Positions 45,223 to 54,676 of a stretch of 64,000 bases of DNA are shown here, in pieces. The first letter of the stretch is position 1, and each line of letters begins with the position of its first letter. Source of the DNA: Croceivirga sp. Its GTDB lineage: Bacteria; Bacteroidota; Bacteroidia; Flavobacteriales; Flavobacteriaceae. Made by a program: the position numbers and the translations under genes. Location of the stretch: positions 1 to 64,000 of the forward strand of contig JANQKR010000031.1 in assembly GCA_028281025.1 (NCBI GenBank). The letters are read 5' to 3'. A model generated the notes under the pieces. The model was not told the origin of the DNA, made no database searches, and was given only the letters and a program-made list of their open reading frames with translations.

Positions 45223-46677
45223 ATGAATCAAAATCTATTTAATGAAGATGGGCATACTTCGGAGACCAATTCCGAAGAGGTAAAAAAGGACTTTAAAGGA
45301 CTTCTGGGGAGCGTTCGAAAGTTCACTTTGGAATTACTGGAGATTCGTAGCAACACGGACCAGATTGCCACTAAAGAATCCATTATTGCGGATATCCCTT
45401 TTAAGGGACATACCTCCTGGATTCTCATTTGCTCCATATTCATTGCTTCCGTGGGGCTTAATGCCAATTCTACCGCAGTGGTAATAGGTGCCATGCTTAT
45501 TTCCCCTCTTATGGGACCCATTTTGGGAATGGGGATGTCCTTGGCCATCAATGACGTGGAAACCTTACGTAAATCCATCAAGAACTTTGTGGTCATGGTG
45601 GTGCTTAGTGTGATTACCGCATTTTTGTTTTTCTATATTTTTCCGATCCAGGATGAGTCCTCGGAACTTTTGGCACGTACAAAACCGGATATTCGGGATG
45701 TATTGATTGCCTTTTTTGGTGGTCTGGCCTTGGTAATAGCCCGTGCCAAAAAAGGAACGATAGCCAGTGTCATTTTTGGGGTAGCCATCGCAACCGCATT
45801 GATGCCGCCCTTATGTACCGTGGGTTTTGGACTGGCCATTGGTAAATATGGGTATGCCCTGGGTGCGATGTACCTGTTTGTGATCAATACCATTTTTATT
45901 GGTTTGGCAACTTTTTTGGTCATTAAGTATTTGCGGTTCCCAATGGTGCGTTATGCGAATTCAAAACGAAGGCGCCGAATCGCCAGAATTGCCTCTGCCG
46001 TTGGTTTTTTAGTGATGCTTCCGGCGGGGTACACCTTCTATATCGCGTTTAATGAATCGTTGTTCATGAAGCAAGCGCAGGAGTTTTTATCGGAAACCAT
46101 AGAGATTTATGAATTTGCCCAAAATGGAAGGTACCTGGACAATCTTACCAAGCTGGAATATGACAGCGACCATGGTTCATTGATTGAAATCGTATGCATG
46201 GGTTCTGAAGAGATTCCCGCGAACGTTATCAGCTCATGGAGAAATAAACAAAGCACCTACAGCAGGCTTAAGGAGGCGGAATTCAATATTGTACAGGGCG
46301 GAAGGGACGACACCCAGGAAAAGTATACTTATGTAGCCGAACTCTATGAGGCAAAGAAAGCAGAATTGCTTACCAAGGACGAACGTATTCGCGTATTGGA
46401 AGAAGAGGTGGCCAGTCTAAGCAAAGCGGCATCCAAAAGTATTCCCTTTCAGGAGGTGATGTCAGAGGCCAAAATAATTTATGGGAACCTGACATCGGTA
46501 GGGTTTGCCTATCAAATTCAAACGGACTTTAAAAAAACGGATACCATTCCTGTCTTTGAGGTGAAATGGAAAGATGGTGTTCGTCAATCGCAAAGGGATG
46601 CTGACCAACGAAAGCTTTCCTTATGGTTAAAAACCAGACTCCAGGACTCCACATTGATTGTCCGGACGGCTGAATGA
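45223..46677 (+). CDS. DUF389 membrane protein
   Basis: A 484-residue membrane protein of the DUF389 (TIGR00341-like) family, function unknown. Residues about 60-285 have about six hydrophobic segments with the family hallmarks SVGLNANSTAVVIGAMLISPLMGPILG (about 77-103) and ALMPPLCTVGFGL. A cytoplasmic or periplasmic domain with coiled-coil character follows (about 375-410, KAELLTKDERIRVLEEEVASL). It is probably co-transcribed with manC by position, with no evident functional link. Confidence 0.88.
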   Translation: MNQNLFNEDGHTSETNSEEVKKDFKGLLGSVRKFTLELLEIRSNTDQIATKESIIADIPFKGHTSWILICSIFIASVGLNANSTAVVIGAMLISPLMGPILGMGMSLAINDVETLRKSIKNFVVMVVLSVITAFLFFYIFPIQDESSELLARTKPDIRDVLIAFFGGLALVIARAKKGTIASVIFGVAIATALMPPLCTVGFGLAIGKYGYALGAMYLFVINTIFIGLATFLVIKYLRFPMVRYANSKRRRRIARIASAVGFLVMLPAGYTFYIAFNESLFMKQAQEFLSETIEIYEFAQNGRYLDNLTKLEYDSDHGSLIEIVCMGSEEIPANVISSWRNKQSTYSRLKEAEFNIVQGGRDDTQEKYTYVAELYEAKKAELLTKDERIRVLEEEVASLSKAASKSIPFQEVMSEAKIIYGNLTSVGFAYQIQTDFKKTDTIPVFEVKWKDGVRQSQRDADQRKLSLWLKTRLQDSTLIVRTAE

Positions 46678-46680
46678 TCA

Positions 46681-48510
46681 CTATTCCTTGAACAACATCC
46701 CGGACCCCGGAATGTCCTGATTTGCATTCCAAGCCGGAAACCAAAAATGGGTAGTTGGATTTTCATCATCGGTATCATAATCATAGTATCCCAAACCAAA
46801 GCGGAGACTGGACCAATCGGCACCCCCCACTTTTTTGATATATTCCAAGGGAAACGCAATTTCCATTGTGACGCCGGTATCGTTCCGTTTTACTTCGGTC
46901 TTTACTTCCGTAGGAAGTCTGTTTTCATTGTAGACGGGATTTTCTTTCTTGAACGTTCGTAAATAAGCAATCCAGTCCCTTCCTCTTCCTTCCCCTTTAT
47001 TAAAAGCACTGAGGTTGGCTGTGCGGGCATCCAGTCCCAGGATTATTCCATCTTGGTTCCAATAGGAACCTTCTTCCTTTATGTAGAGATCATTATCGGT
47101 TACGTTTATGGCAATATAGAGGTAGTCATCGTCATACGCTTTGGCAAATTTGAGGGAGCAATCCGTTGGACCTTTAAAATCAAAGGGAGCTCCATCCATA
47201 TTTTCAACCGAAATCCAATCCGCATCTTTCCATTCCTTTAAATTTCCATCCAGTTTTATCTTGGCGTTTTTTGGAATCGTATGTTTGGAAAAAGGAAGGT
47301 AATTCAGTACCGAGGAAAAACTGACATTAGGTGCTTTTTCCAACTCATAGGTTATTTCTGCCTTGATTTTAAGGGTGGAAAAATCAGCTATTGCAATTTT
47401 ATCCATATTCTTCAAACTCAGATTAAAGACAGCCACATCGTTTGGTTCCACAACAAAAGAAGTCTTATCGAACTGATAGAACAGTTCGTCATTGGTATAA
47501 CCTGTTAGCTCCACATGCATTTTTCCATCACTATCATTTGTGGCCCTAACGGAGGCCGACATGTTCCCTGGATTTGTTTCCTCCAGGTAGATGGGTTCAA
47601 TGCGAACCGGGAAGGGCCTATTTCGAACAAGATCGACCAACTCCTCGGTTACCACATTTTCGTCCCAGATACCATCCAGGAAAAGATTGGCCAAAATAGG
47701 TCCTTCTTCTGTCATGGTGGCCCATACCACGTGATCAAATTCACCATAGGCTTTTCCGCGCAAACGACTTCCCCCTCCCGTGGTGGCAAGGGCAATATAT
47801 TTACCGTTGTTCCTTTTTGTTTTCCAATAGCGATGGTAGTGACCGGCAAAAACGTTGTGACTTCTGTTTTCCAACAGTTTTTCAACATCCTTCCAACGTT
47901 TGGTATCTTCCTGGACCCAAAGTGGTTGGTGCAGAAAAACCAAGGTCCATTTTACTTCGGAATTTTCAGCTAAGGTCTTTTTTATATACTCATATTGCGC
48001 ATCATCAATAGTGCCACGACCGGCACCCCTCAAGTTATCTTCGGAATTCAGACAGAGAAACAGGACATCTTTATAAACAAAATGATAGTAGGAGACTCCA
48101 AAAAGCTCCATCCATTTTTCCTCCATCACTTCATTGGTGATATCATGGTTTCCAGGGACATAAAAGAACGGGGCTTCCAGGGCATCGATAAAGCCCATGA
48201 ATTCCTTCCATTCCGCATTTATTTTTAAGGTGTCCCGGGTATATCCGTCTATAAGATCCCCAACACTCATTACAAATTCGGGTTGCAACAAGTTCAGTTT
48301 TTTGATGCCAATGGGGAAAACGCCAGGGCGACGACCACCGGTCCTATCCGTAACTATGGCAAATTGAAATTGCTCGGCGGAATCATTCCATTCCGTGTGG
48401 TTCCAGGGTTTCCGATCAGTGGGGATATCAATATAAATGGTAGGTTTGTCCTGTGCGGTTCCCATGGAAACCCATACGAACGCTAAAAGTGGAATTAGGA
48501 TACGGTTCAT
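46681..48510 (-). CDS. secreted calcineurin-like phosphoesterase with CBM9-like C-terminus
   Basis: A 609-residue exported protein with a signal peptide (1-19). The N-terminal metallophosphoesterase domain (about 50-260) has the dinuclear metal motifs: Asp in VTDRTGG, GDLIDG, GNHD and GHYHR. After a beta-sandwich linker, the last ~210 residues look like a carbohydrate-binding-module 9/DOMON-like domain (LDGNLKEWKDADWI, AKAYDDDYLYIAINVTDND). Such proteins may act on phosphodiesters attached to glycans. It converges on the DUF389 gene with three bases between stops. Confidence 0.88.
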   Translation of the reverse strand: MNRILIPLLAFVWVSMGTAQDKPTIYIDIPTDRKPWNHTEWNDSAEQFQFAIVTDRTGGRRPGVFPIGIKKLNLLQPEFVMSVGDLIDGYTRDTLKINAEWKEFMGFIDALEAPFFYVPGNHDITNEVMEEKWMELFGVSYYHFVYKDVLFLCLNSEDNLRGAGRGTIDDAQYEYIKKTLAENSEVKWTLVFLHQPLWVQEDTKRWKDVEKLLENRSHNVFAGHYHRYWKTKRNNGKYIALATTGGGSRLRGKAYGEFDHVVWATMTEEGPILANLFLDGIWDENVVTEELVDLVRNRPFPVRIEPIYLEETNPGNMSASVRATNDSDGKMHVELTGYTNDELFYQFDKTSFVVEPNDVAVFNLSLKNMDKIAIADFSTLKIKAEITYELEKAPNVSFSSVLNYLPFSKHTIPKNAKIKLDGNLKEWKDADWISVENMDGAPFDFKGPTDCSLKFAKAYDDDYLYIAINVTDNDLYIKEEGSYWNQDGIILGLDARTANLSAFNKGEGRGRDWIAYLRTFKKENPVYNENRLPTEVKTEVKRNDTGVTMEIAFPLEYIKKVGGADWSSLRFGLGYYDYDTDDENPTTHFWFPAWNANQDIPGSGMLFKE

Positions 48511-48596
48511 GTTTGGAATTTTTGGGAAGTTGCTAAAAATTCCGAAATACCGTATAAGGGGTAAATTAAGATTGGGTTAAATAAAGTGGTTGCCGG

Positions 48597-49364
48597 TTAA
48601 TTTCTCTCCTCAATGTACATTTGGCGCACTTTTTTGAAAAGTTCGGAAGAGTACACAAAATTCGTTACCGCCTCATTGTCCGTTTTAAAGATTTCCTTGT
48701 TTGTGCCTTCCCACTCCTTGAAACCATCTTTGAGAAAAATAATTTTTTCACCAATTTCCATTACGGAATTCATGTCATGGGTATTGATCACGGTAGTAAT
48801 GTTGAACTCCCGGGTAATTTCTTGAATCAGGTTATCAATGAGAATGGCCGTTTTTGGGTCAAGACCAGAATTGGGTTCATCACAGAATAAATAAGTTGGG
48901 TTCATGACTATGGCCCTGGCAATGGCCACCCTCTTTTTCATCCCTCCCGAAATCTCGGATGGATATTTTTTATGGGCATCCACAAGGTTAACCCGTTGTA
49001 GCACGGTATCTACGCGCTCCTGCATTTCTTGCTTGTCTTTTCGGGTAAACATTTCCAGGGGGAAACGTACATTTTCTTCAACGGTCATGGAGTCGAAAAG
49101 CGCACTTCCCTGGAAGACCATCCCCATGTCCTGTCGTAGGTCCCTACGTTCGTCACGGGTTAAATCGGCATAAACCTTGCCGCTGTAACAGATATTTCCT
49201 TCTTCAGGTTCAAAAAGGCCAAGGAGACATTTTAGGAAAACCGTTTTTCCAGAACCACTTTGTCCAATGACCAAGTTGGTTTTGCCTTGTTCAAACGATG
49301 TACTTATACCCTTAAGGACGTGGGTCTCACCAAAGGATTTGTGTATGTTTTCGACCTCTATCAT
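48597..49364 (-). CDS. mlaF: ABC transporter ATPase, MlaF-type
   Basis: A 255-residue ABC ATPase for phospholipid transport between the membranes. Walker A GQSGSGKT (about 36-43), Q-loop MVFQGSALFDSMTVEENV, signature SGGMKKRVAIARA and Walker B FCDEPNSGLDP are typical of the MlaF/YrbF group. The ATG overlaps the permease stop by one base (TAATG), so translation is coupled. No MlaD (MCE) gene is next to the pair. Confidence 0.93.
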   Translation of the reverse strand: MIEVENIHKSFGETHVLKGISTSFEQGKTNLVIGQSGSGKTVFLKCLLGLFEPEEGNICYSGKVYADLTRDERRDLRQDMGMVFQGSALFDSMTVEENVRFPLEMFTRKDKQEMQERVDTVLQRVNLVDAHKKYPSEISGGMKKRVAIARAIVMNPTYLFCDEPNSGLDPKTAILIDNLIQEITREFNITTVINTHDMNSVMEIGEKIIFLKDGFKEWEGTNKEIFKTDNEAVTNFVYSSELFKKVRQMYIEERN

Positions 49365-50101
49365 TAACCGAGCAATAGTTGTGTAAGTACATAATTCAGG
49401 ATGATGATGACCACACTGGTCCAAACAAAGGAGGTTGTGGCCGCTTTACCTACCTCCAAAGCCCCTCCCTTCATGTAATAGCCAAAATAGGAAGGCATTG
49501 TTGCGATTATAAATGCAAAGACCAAGGTTTTTATAAAAGCATAGGTGACATGAAAAGGGATGAAATCTATTTGCAGCCCCTGTATAAAGTCCCCACTTGG
49601 AGCATAATTCCCAAAAACAGCCGCAATCCAACCGCCCAATACACCAATATACATGGCAATTGCCACGGCAAAGGGATAAAACAGCATGGCAATTATTTTA
49701 GGAAAGACCAAGTAATTCAACGAATTTACCCCCATTACCTCCAAAGCATCAATCTGTTCCGTAACCCGCATGGTACCTATACTGGAGGTGATATAGGAAC
49801 CTACTTTTCCCACCATGATAATAGAGGTGAACGTGGGGGCAAATTCAAGGATTACGGACTGTCTGGTCGCAAAACCAATAAGGCTTTTGGGAATGAAGGG
49901 ATTGGTAAGGTTTAGGGCGGTCTGTATGGTGACTACGCCCCCAATGAAGAAGGAAATAAAAATGATGATTCCCATGGAGCCATAAATCAGCTCATCGATT
50001 TCCTTGAAAATTAGGGAGCGCATCATGCTCCATTTTGTGGGCTTTTTAAAAACCTCCCAGACCATAATAAAATACTTGCCTATGGCAGCGATGTACTTCA
50101 T
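49364..50101 (-). CDS. mlaE: MlaE-type ABC permease
   Basis: A 245-residue membrane permease of the MlaE/YrbE family with five to six hydrophobic segments. Typical sequences are MGIIIFISFFIGGVVTIQTAL in parts, MVGKVGSYITSSIGTMRVTEQIDALEVMGVNS (the coupling region near 120-151) and the C-terminal TTSFVWTSVVIIILNYVLTQLLLG. First gene of the mlaEF pair. A divergent phosphatase gene lies upstream. Confidence 0.93.
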   Translation of the reverse strand: MKYIAAIGKYFIMVWEVFKKPTKWSMMRSLIFKEIDELIYGSMGIIIFISFFIGGVVTIQTALNLTNPFIPKSLIGFATRQSVILEFAPTFTSIIMVGKVGSYITSSIGTMRVTEQIDALEVMGVNSLNYLVFPKIIAMLFYPFAVAIAMYIGVLGGWIAAVFGNYAPSGDFIQGLQIDFIPFHVTYAFIKTLVFAFIIATMPSYFGYYMKGGALEVGKAATTSFVWTSVVIIILNYVLTQLLLG

Positions 50102-50181
50102 GGGTTTCCTCTTCGTGCTGGTAAAAATAAGAATATTGAATGCATTTAACCTTGAATTAAATTTTGAATGGTAATATTAAA

Positions 50182-50189
50182 TAGCTTTG
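50182..50189 (+). promoter_or_regulatory. -7 box of the phosphatase gene
   Basis: TAGCTTTG fits TAnnTTTG, and TTTG lies 15 bases upstream (slightly short of the usual spacing). The predicted start is near 50196, 13 bases before the ATG. Confidence 0.45.
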
Positions 50190-50208
50190 CCCGAATAAAA
50201 ATCAAGTA

Positions 50209-51894
50209 ATGCAAAGACAAGTACTACTTCCCCTTTTGAGCTTAGCCTTATTTACGACTTTCATGGTAACTGCGCAACGCAGGGGCAAGGACAAGGACAG
50301 GAAGAAAGAACCCATCCCAGTTGAAGTAAAGGCTCCAAAGCTCATTGTGGGCATTGTAGTGGATCAAATGCGGTATGATTACTTGACTCGATTCTGGAAC
50401 CATTATGGCGAAGGAGGGTTCAAAAGGTTGATAAATGAGGGTTTTAATTGTAAGAACCATCACTTCAATTATGCGCCCACTAGTACGGGCCCGGGCCACG
50501 CCTCCGTATACACTGGTACTACCCCCGCCGTTCATGGCATCATTGGGAATGACTGGTACGATAAGGAAACTGACACTGAGGTATATGTAGCCTCCGATGA
50601 TAGCTATGAATCTGTTGGGACGACCTCAAATGCGGGAAAAATGTCTCCCCATCGGATGCTGACCACAACCATTACCGACCAAAACAGATTGCATACCCAA
50701 ATGCGTGGAAAAACGATTGCAGTCGCCCTAAAAGATAGGGGGGCCGTATTACCGGGAGGACATACGGCCAATGCGGCGTATTGGTTTGAAGGCACGGAAA
50801 GTGGCAATTGGATTACCAGCACCTATTACATGGATGCCCTTCCACAATGGGTAGTGGATTTTAACGCTTCGGATGCCGTGGAAAGCTATAAAAAACCATG
50901 GGAGACCTTAAAACCAATTACCGAATATCAAGAAAGTGGCGCCGATCAAAACATTTATGAAGGGAGATTCAGGGGGGAGGCCACAACCACATTTCCCCAT
51001 GATTTACCTTCCCACTGGGGAAAAAATGGAGGCACCAGTATTTTACGTGCTACTGCCTACGGGAACTCCATAACTACGGATTTCGCCTTGGCGGTTTTGG
51101 AAAATGAAGATTTGGGCCGGGATGACATCACTGACTTTTTCACCGTCAGTTATTCGAGTACGGACTATGTAGGGCATATGTTTGGTGTCAATTCCGTGGA
51201 AGTGCAGGATACATATTTACGATTGGACCTGGACCTGGCGAAATTGTTAACCGCTCTGGATAGTAAGGTTGGAGTGGGAAACTATACTGTTTTTCTAACT
51301 GCAGACCACGGGGCGATTCACGTTCCAGCGTTTTTGGCGGACCAAAAAATCCCCGCTGGCTATTTGGATCTGGGTGCTTTGAAGACAAAGTTCAATGAAT
51401 TCCTAAAATACAAGTACGGCACTACGGATATTGTTAAAACCATCAGCAACTATCAGGTTTTTTTGGATAGAAACGTCATTGATAACCTAGATATGGAACT
51501 TGATGCCGTACAGGAGGAAATCGCGTTGGAAATCTTGAACTATGATGATATGGATAAGGTATTCACCGGATTTCAGTTATGGCGGAACAACTACACCCAG
51601 TCCACAGGAATTCCCTATTTGATTCAGCAGGGTTGGCATCAAAAACGTTCCGGTGATGTGGTTTTTGTACAGAGACCGGGCTTTATTGCCTATCCAAAAA
51701 CGGGTTCCACACATGGTTCCCCCATGATTTATGATACCCATGTTCCCCTTCTATTTTTTGGAAACGGAATAAAAAAGGGCGAAACTTTTGAAAGAACGGA
51801 AATACCGGATATTGCACCGACCATTGCCAGTATGTTGGGGATAGCCTTCCCCAATGGCACTACTGGGGAGCCAATTGCCGAAGTTTTAGAATAA
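50209..51894 (+). CDS. PafA-type alkaline phosphatase
   Basis: A 561-residue exported phosphatase of the alkaline phosphatase superfamily, PafA-like, which releases phosphate from monoesters in the periplasm. Signal peptide about 1-22. Metal ligands and nucleophile: VVDQMRYDYLTRFW (about 50-64), nucleophilic Thr in APTSTGPGHASVYTGT (about 88-103), FLTADHGA, and the C-terminal THGSPMIYDTHVPLLFFG. Length and motifs match PafA. It converges with the glycosyltransferase gene and overlaps it by nine bases. Confidence 0.93.
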   Translation: MQRQVLLPLLSLALFTTFMVTAQRRGKDKDRKKEPIPVEVKAPKLIVGIVVDQMRYDYLTRFWNHYGEGGFKRLINEGFNCKNHHFNYAPTSTGPGHASVYTGTTPAVHGIIGNDWYDKETDTEVYVASDDSYESVGTTSNAGKMSPHRMLTTTITDQNRLHTQMRGKTIAVALKDRGAVLPGGHTANAAYWFEGTESGNWITSTYYMDALPQWVVDFNASDAVESYKKPWETLKPITEYQESGADQNIYEGRFRGEATTTFPHDLPSHWGKNGGTSILRATAYGNSITTDFALAVLENEDLGRDDITDFFTVSYSSTDYVGHMFGVNSVEVQDTYLRLDLDLAKLLTALDSKVGVGNYTVFLTADHGAIHVPAFLADQKIPAGYLDLGALKTKFNEFLKYKYGTTDIVKTISNYQVFLDRNVIDNLDMELDAVQEEIALEILNYDDMDKVFTGFQLWRNNYTQSTGIPYLIQQGWHQKRSGDVVFVQRPGFIAYPKTGSTHGSPMIYDTHVPLLFFGNGIKKGETFERTEIPDIAPTIASMLGIAFPNGTTGEPIAEVLE

Positions 51895-52734
51895 TTGATC
51901 AAGAATTCCATTCCAGCGAAGTTTACGGATAAACTTTCCTTCCCCTTTGGTAACAAATCTGGGTAGTTTTTTTATCCATGCCTGTACATAGCCAAGGACC
52001 CCTTGAAAATACAGCTTGGGACTTTTGTTGTGCAATGCCATTTTAAAAAGTGCCAACTTGGCCAGAGGCAGGCCATAGCGCATCTTGTACAGTGCTTCCC
52101 CTTTAGAACGATAGTTATGGGTACTGTAGCCATGACCAGTAGGCCTAAGGTGTTTTACGATTAAGGAGTCATCCGTCCTTACCTCAAAACCATGGTATTG
52201 ACAAAGCAGGACATCCACGGTATCCCATCCTACATCTTGCCTGAGCCCCCCTATTTGTTCAAATACCCGCCTAAAATAAAGCTTGATCGGACCACGGACA
52301 TGGTTTTTGTTGGCAATGCTTTCATACACCCATTTTCCATTTTTTTCTATGTACAGGAGACCAGAACACATTCCCAACAACCAGTTGGATTTAAAATGGT
52401 TTCGCAGCTGTTCAAAATAGTTGGGGGGTAGGATAATATCGGCATCGAACTTGCCGATAAGGTCATACTTATTTTTGATATGATTCAATCCAAAATCAAA
52501 AGCCTGGATAACTTTTTTCCCGGGCAGGTGCTTTTTGAAACTTGTATGTTGTATCGCGGTTATCCAGGAATGGTCCTGGGCAAACCTTGAAGCTACTTCA
52601 AATGTGCCATCAGTGGAATTGTCGTCCACTATAATAAGCTCTTCAGGAGGTTCCGTTTGATGTACGAACGAATGGAGGCAGTCCGCAATGTACTTTTTTT
52701 CGTTATGGGCAGGGATGATAATGGTGATGTACAT
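51886..52734 (-). CDS. family 2 glycosyltransferase
   Basis: A 282-residue GT2 enzyme that transfers a sugar from a nucleotide sugar, probably in surface glycan or lipid synthesis. IIIPAHNEKKYIADCLHSFV (about 5-24), IIVDDNSTDGT (33-43) and the DxD-like GKFDADIILP (about 92-101) are characteristic. It has no clear membrane segment. It lies in a leftward group with a methyltransferase and a KAS III-like enzyme, but REP-like repeats break the spacing. Acceptor unknown. Confidence 0.9.
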   Translation of the reverse strand: MYITIIIPAHNEKKYIADCLHSFVHQTEPPEELIIVDDNSTDGTFEVASRFAQDHSWITAIQHTSFKKHLPGKKVIQAFDFGLNHIKNKYDLIGKFDADIILPPNYFEQLRNHFKSNWLLGMCSGLLYIEKNGKWVYESIANKNHVRGPIKLYFRRVFEQIGGLRQDVGWDTVDVLLCQYHGFEVRTDDSLIVKHLRPTGHGYSTHNYRSKGEALYKMRYGLPLAKLALFKMALHNKSPKLYFQGVLGYVQAWIKKLPRFVTKGEGKFIRKLRWNGILDQLF

Positions 52735-52757
52735 AACTTGTTAGTCCGTGCTTCGTG

Positions 52758-52793
52758 CCCGCCTGATATATCTGTTATGGGATGGCAGGCGGG
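52758..52793. repeat. inverted repeat in a REP-like spacer
   Basis: CCCGCCTG (52758-52765) and CAGGCGGG (52786-52793) are exact inverted copies. The spacer between the glycosyltransferase and methyltransferase genes is mostly repetitive. Confidence 0.55.
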
Positions 52794-52817
52794 GAAACGT
52801 AACCCAAAAATACATGG

Positions 52818-52837
52818 ATTCCTGCTTTCGCCGGAAT
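52818..52837. repeat. small REP-like hairpin
   Basis: ATTCC...GGAAT with GC/GC inside and loop TTTC. The sequence TGGATTCCTGCTTTCGCC around it resembles a widespread bacterial intergenic repeat (GGATTCC...GGAATGA). Confidence 0.55.
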
Positions 52838-52864
52838 GAGGACCAACAAATTCCATTTTCCACC

Positions 52865-53410
52865 TTAGTTATGGAAAGTTTGGATTTTGCTACTCCGTTC
52901 TGCATAAACAATATAATATCGATGGGTAAACCATCGCAATAGCGGTCGTATCCCAATCTTTTTTGTAGGATTTGTCCATTTAAGGGAATCCTTTATTTCC
53001 CAACCCGCTTTCTCCAGGAGCCAATTGAATTGCCAGTCCTCGAATTCATGGTAGTGTCGGTCCCAAGGGTCGGTTTTACTGCGGTATGCGGAAGCAAACC
53101 ACAACCGCATGGGGATACTCGCCACAAGTTTATTGGCCTTAATATGGGTCAACACATTATAGGGGGCAACCAAATGTTCAAAAATTTCGAAGGCGGTAAC
53201 CACATTGGCCTTGGAATTTTGTACCGAGGAAAAATCATTGTCCAGGTCTTCACCTTTCGTATTCTGCACATCAAAACCTTCACCCCGCATGATTTTGGAA
53301 AATGGGTTATCCACACCTAAATCCAAAACAGCTTCTTCCGTGGAAATGTGTTTTTTGAGAAACGCTAGGGTAAGACGATAACGTTTATGGGGATATTTGC
53401 CTTCATACAT
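52865..53410 (-). CDS. class I SAM-dependent methyltransferase
   Basis: A 181-residue small Rossmann-type methyltransferase. Motif I is recognisable as EEAVLDLGVDNPFSKI (about 36-51), although the usual GxGxG is reduced; FEIFEHLVAPYNVL (about 93-107) is the post-II acidic region typical of the Methyltransf_11/23 groups. Substrate unknown. It is 45 bases downstream of the KAS III-like gene and co-directional with the glycosyltransferase. Confidence 0.82.
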   Translation of the reverse strand: MYEGKYPHKRYRLTLAFLKKHISTEEAVLDLGVDNPFSKIMRGEGFDVQNTKGEDLDNDFSSVQNSKANVVTAFEIFEHLVAPYNVLTHIKANKLVASIPMRLWFASAYRSKTDPWDRHYHEFEDWQFNWLLEKAGWEIKDSLKWTNPTKKIGIRPLLRWFTHRYYIVYAERSSKIQTFHN

Positions 53411-53454
53411 GGTTCAAAAATCCAATTCTAAAAGACAATTACCAAATTAAAATA

Positions 53455-54513
53455 CTAAACCTCGTAGACTATGGCATTAATATTCATTCCCGCACCAACG
53501 CTTGCAAAGAGTACGATATCCCCTTTTTCAATGGAATGGTCCTGGAGCAAACCTCTTTTGACCCGATCGAACAACGTAGGAATTGTGGCAACGGAACTAT
53601 TGCCCGTTTCCTGGATGATCATGGGCATAATGCCAACAGGGGGTGTTTTTTTGTACAGGCGGTAAAATCGTTTGATAATGGCCTCGTCCATTTTTTCATT
53701 GGCCTGATGGATAAATATTTTTTTGATACGGTCAATGGCAACTTCACTTTTGTCCAAGCATTCCTTCATGGCCTGGGGAACATGGGTGCACGCAAATTCA
53801 TACACTTTTCTGCCGTACATTTTAATATAGCGGATATTGGGACAGCTATCCGGATGATAGCTTTTATCAAAAAACAGGTGATAAGCTTCCCCGTTGGCGT
53901 GGGTCTGACTTGCATGTCCCAGAATTCTTCCCTGACCTTTGGCTTTTTGGATAATGGCGGCCCCAGCGCCATCTGCATAAATCATACTGTCCCGGTCATT
54001 GGGATCGATTATTCTGGAAAGGGTCTCGCCCCCAATGACCAAACAGGTATTGGCCATACCGCTCTGAATAAAGGCCTTGGCCTGTATAACGGCTTCTAGC
54101 CAACCGGGACATCCAAAAATCATATCATAAGCTACGCAGGAACTGTTTTTAATCTGAAGCAAGTGTTTAACGCGTGTTGCCAGACTGGGGAGGGTATCAC
54201 TTTGGACTTTTCCCTTGGTCAAATCACCAAAATTATGGGCAAAAATGATATAGTCAATTTGCTCTTTGTCAATCTGTGCATCATCAATTGCCTTCTCTGC
54301 GGCCAAAAAACCCAGATCCGAAGTTTTATGTTCTTCCTCGGCATAACGTCTTTCCACAATCCCCGTGATTGCGGTAAACTTTTCTATAATGGTATCATTC
54401 CCATATTGTATCGCCGTACCATCCCTTTCCAAAAAATCATGTTCAAGGAATTCCTCGTTTTTTGTCACAATGGAAGGTAGATAGCTTCCGGTCCCAGTAA
54501 TTGCAATTTCCAT
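53455..54513 (-). CDS. 3-oxoacyl-ACP synthase III-like (FabH-family) enzyme
   Basis: A 352-residue thiolase-fold enzyme with the KAS III catalytic triad: Cys135 in IFGCPGWLE, His269 in IFIHQANE and Asn305 in TGNSSVAT. TGTGSYLP near the N-terminus is typical. It is longer than FabH (about 320), with an insert near 25-45 (HDFLERDGTAIQYGND), so it may not be the housekeeping initiation enzyme but a specialised condensing enzyme, perhaps for branched or unusual acyl groups. ATG at 54513 is preferred over the in-frame TTG three codons upstream. The methyltransferase gene follows. Confidence 0.88.
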   Translation of the reverse strand: MEIAITGTGSYLPSIVTKNEEFLEHDFLERDGTAIQYGNDTIIEKFTAITGIVERRYAEEEHKTSDLGFLAAEKAIDDAQIDKEQIDYIIFAHNFGDLTKGKVQSDTLPSLATRVKHLLQIKNSSCVAYDMIFGCPGWLEAVIQAKAFIQSGMANTCLVIGGETLSRIIDPNDRDSMIYADGAGAAIIQKAKGQGRILGHASQTHANGEAYHLFFDKSYHPDSCPNIRYIKMYGRKVYEFACTHVPQAMKECLDKSEVAIDRIKKIFIHQANEKMDEAIIKRFYRLYKKTPPVGIMPMIIQETGNSSVATIPTLFDRVKRGLLQDHSIEKGDIVLFASVGAGMNINAIVYEV

Positions 54514-54676
54514 AATACCCAAATTCTTGTTACAAGGTAACGGTTAAACCAACCATTAATATGCATGCATAATAAATTGCCCGATGTCCAACAGCTTTGA
54601 ATTCGATTTCCAAAGCAATAAAAAACCCATTCTATAGCTAAGTGAATGGGTTTAATGTAGTATTTACAGGTGTTTC

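Noticed and set aside
53536-54099. + strand open frame of 187 codons inside the KAS III-like gene
   Set aside because: Antisense to the catalytic core; no recognisable domain.
53030-54513. Secondary-metabolite cluster (KAS III, methyltransferase, glycosyltransferase)
   Set aside because: No carrier protein, ketoreductase or export gene is present; three genes alone do not support a pathway, so only the KAS III length is listed as a finding.
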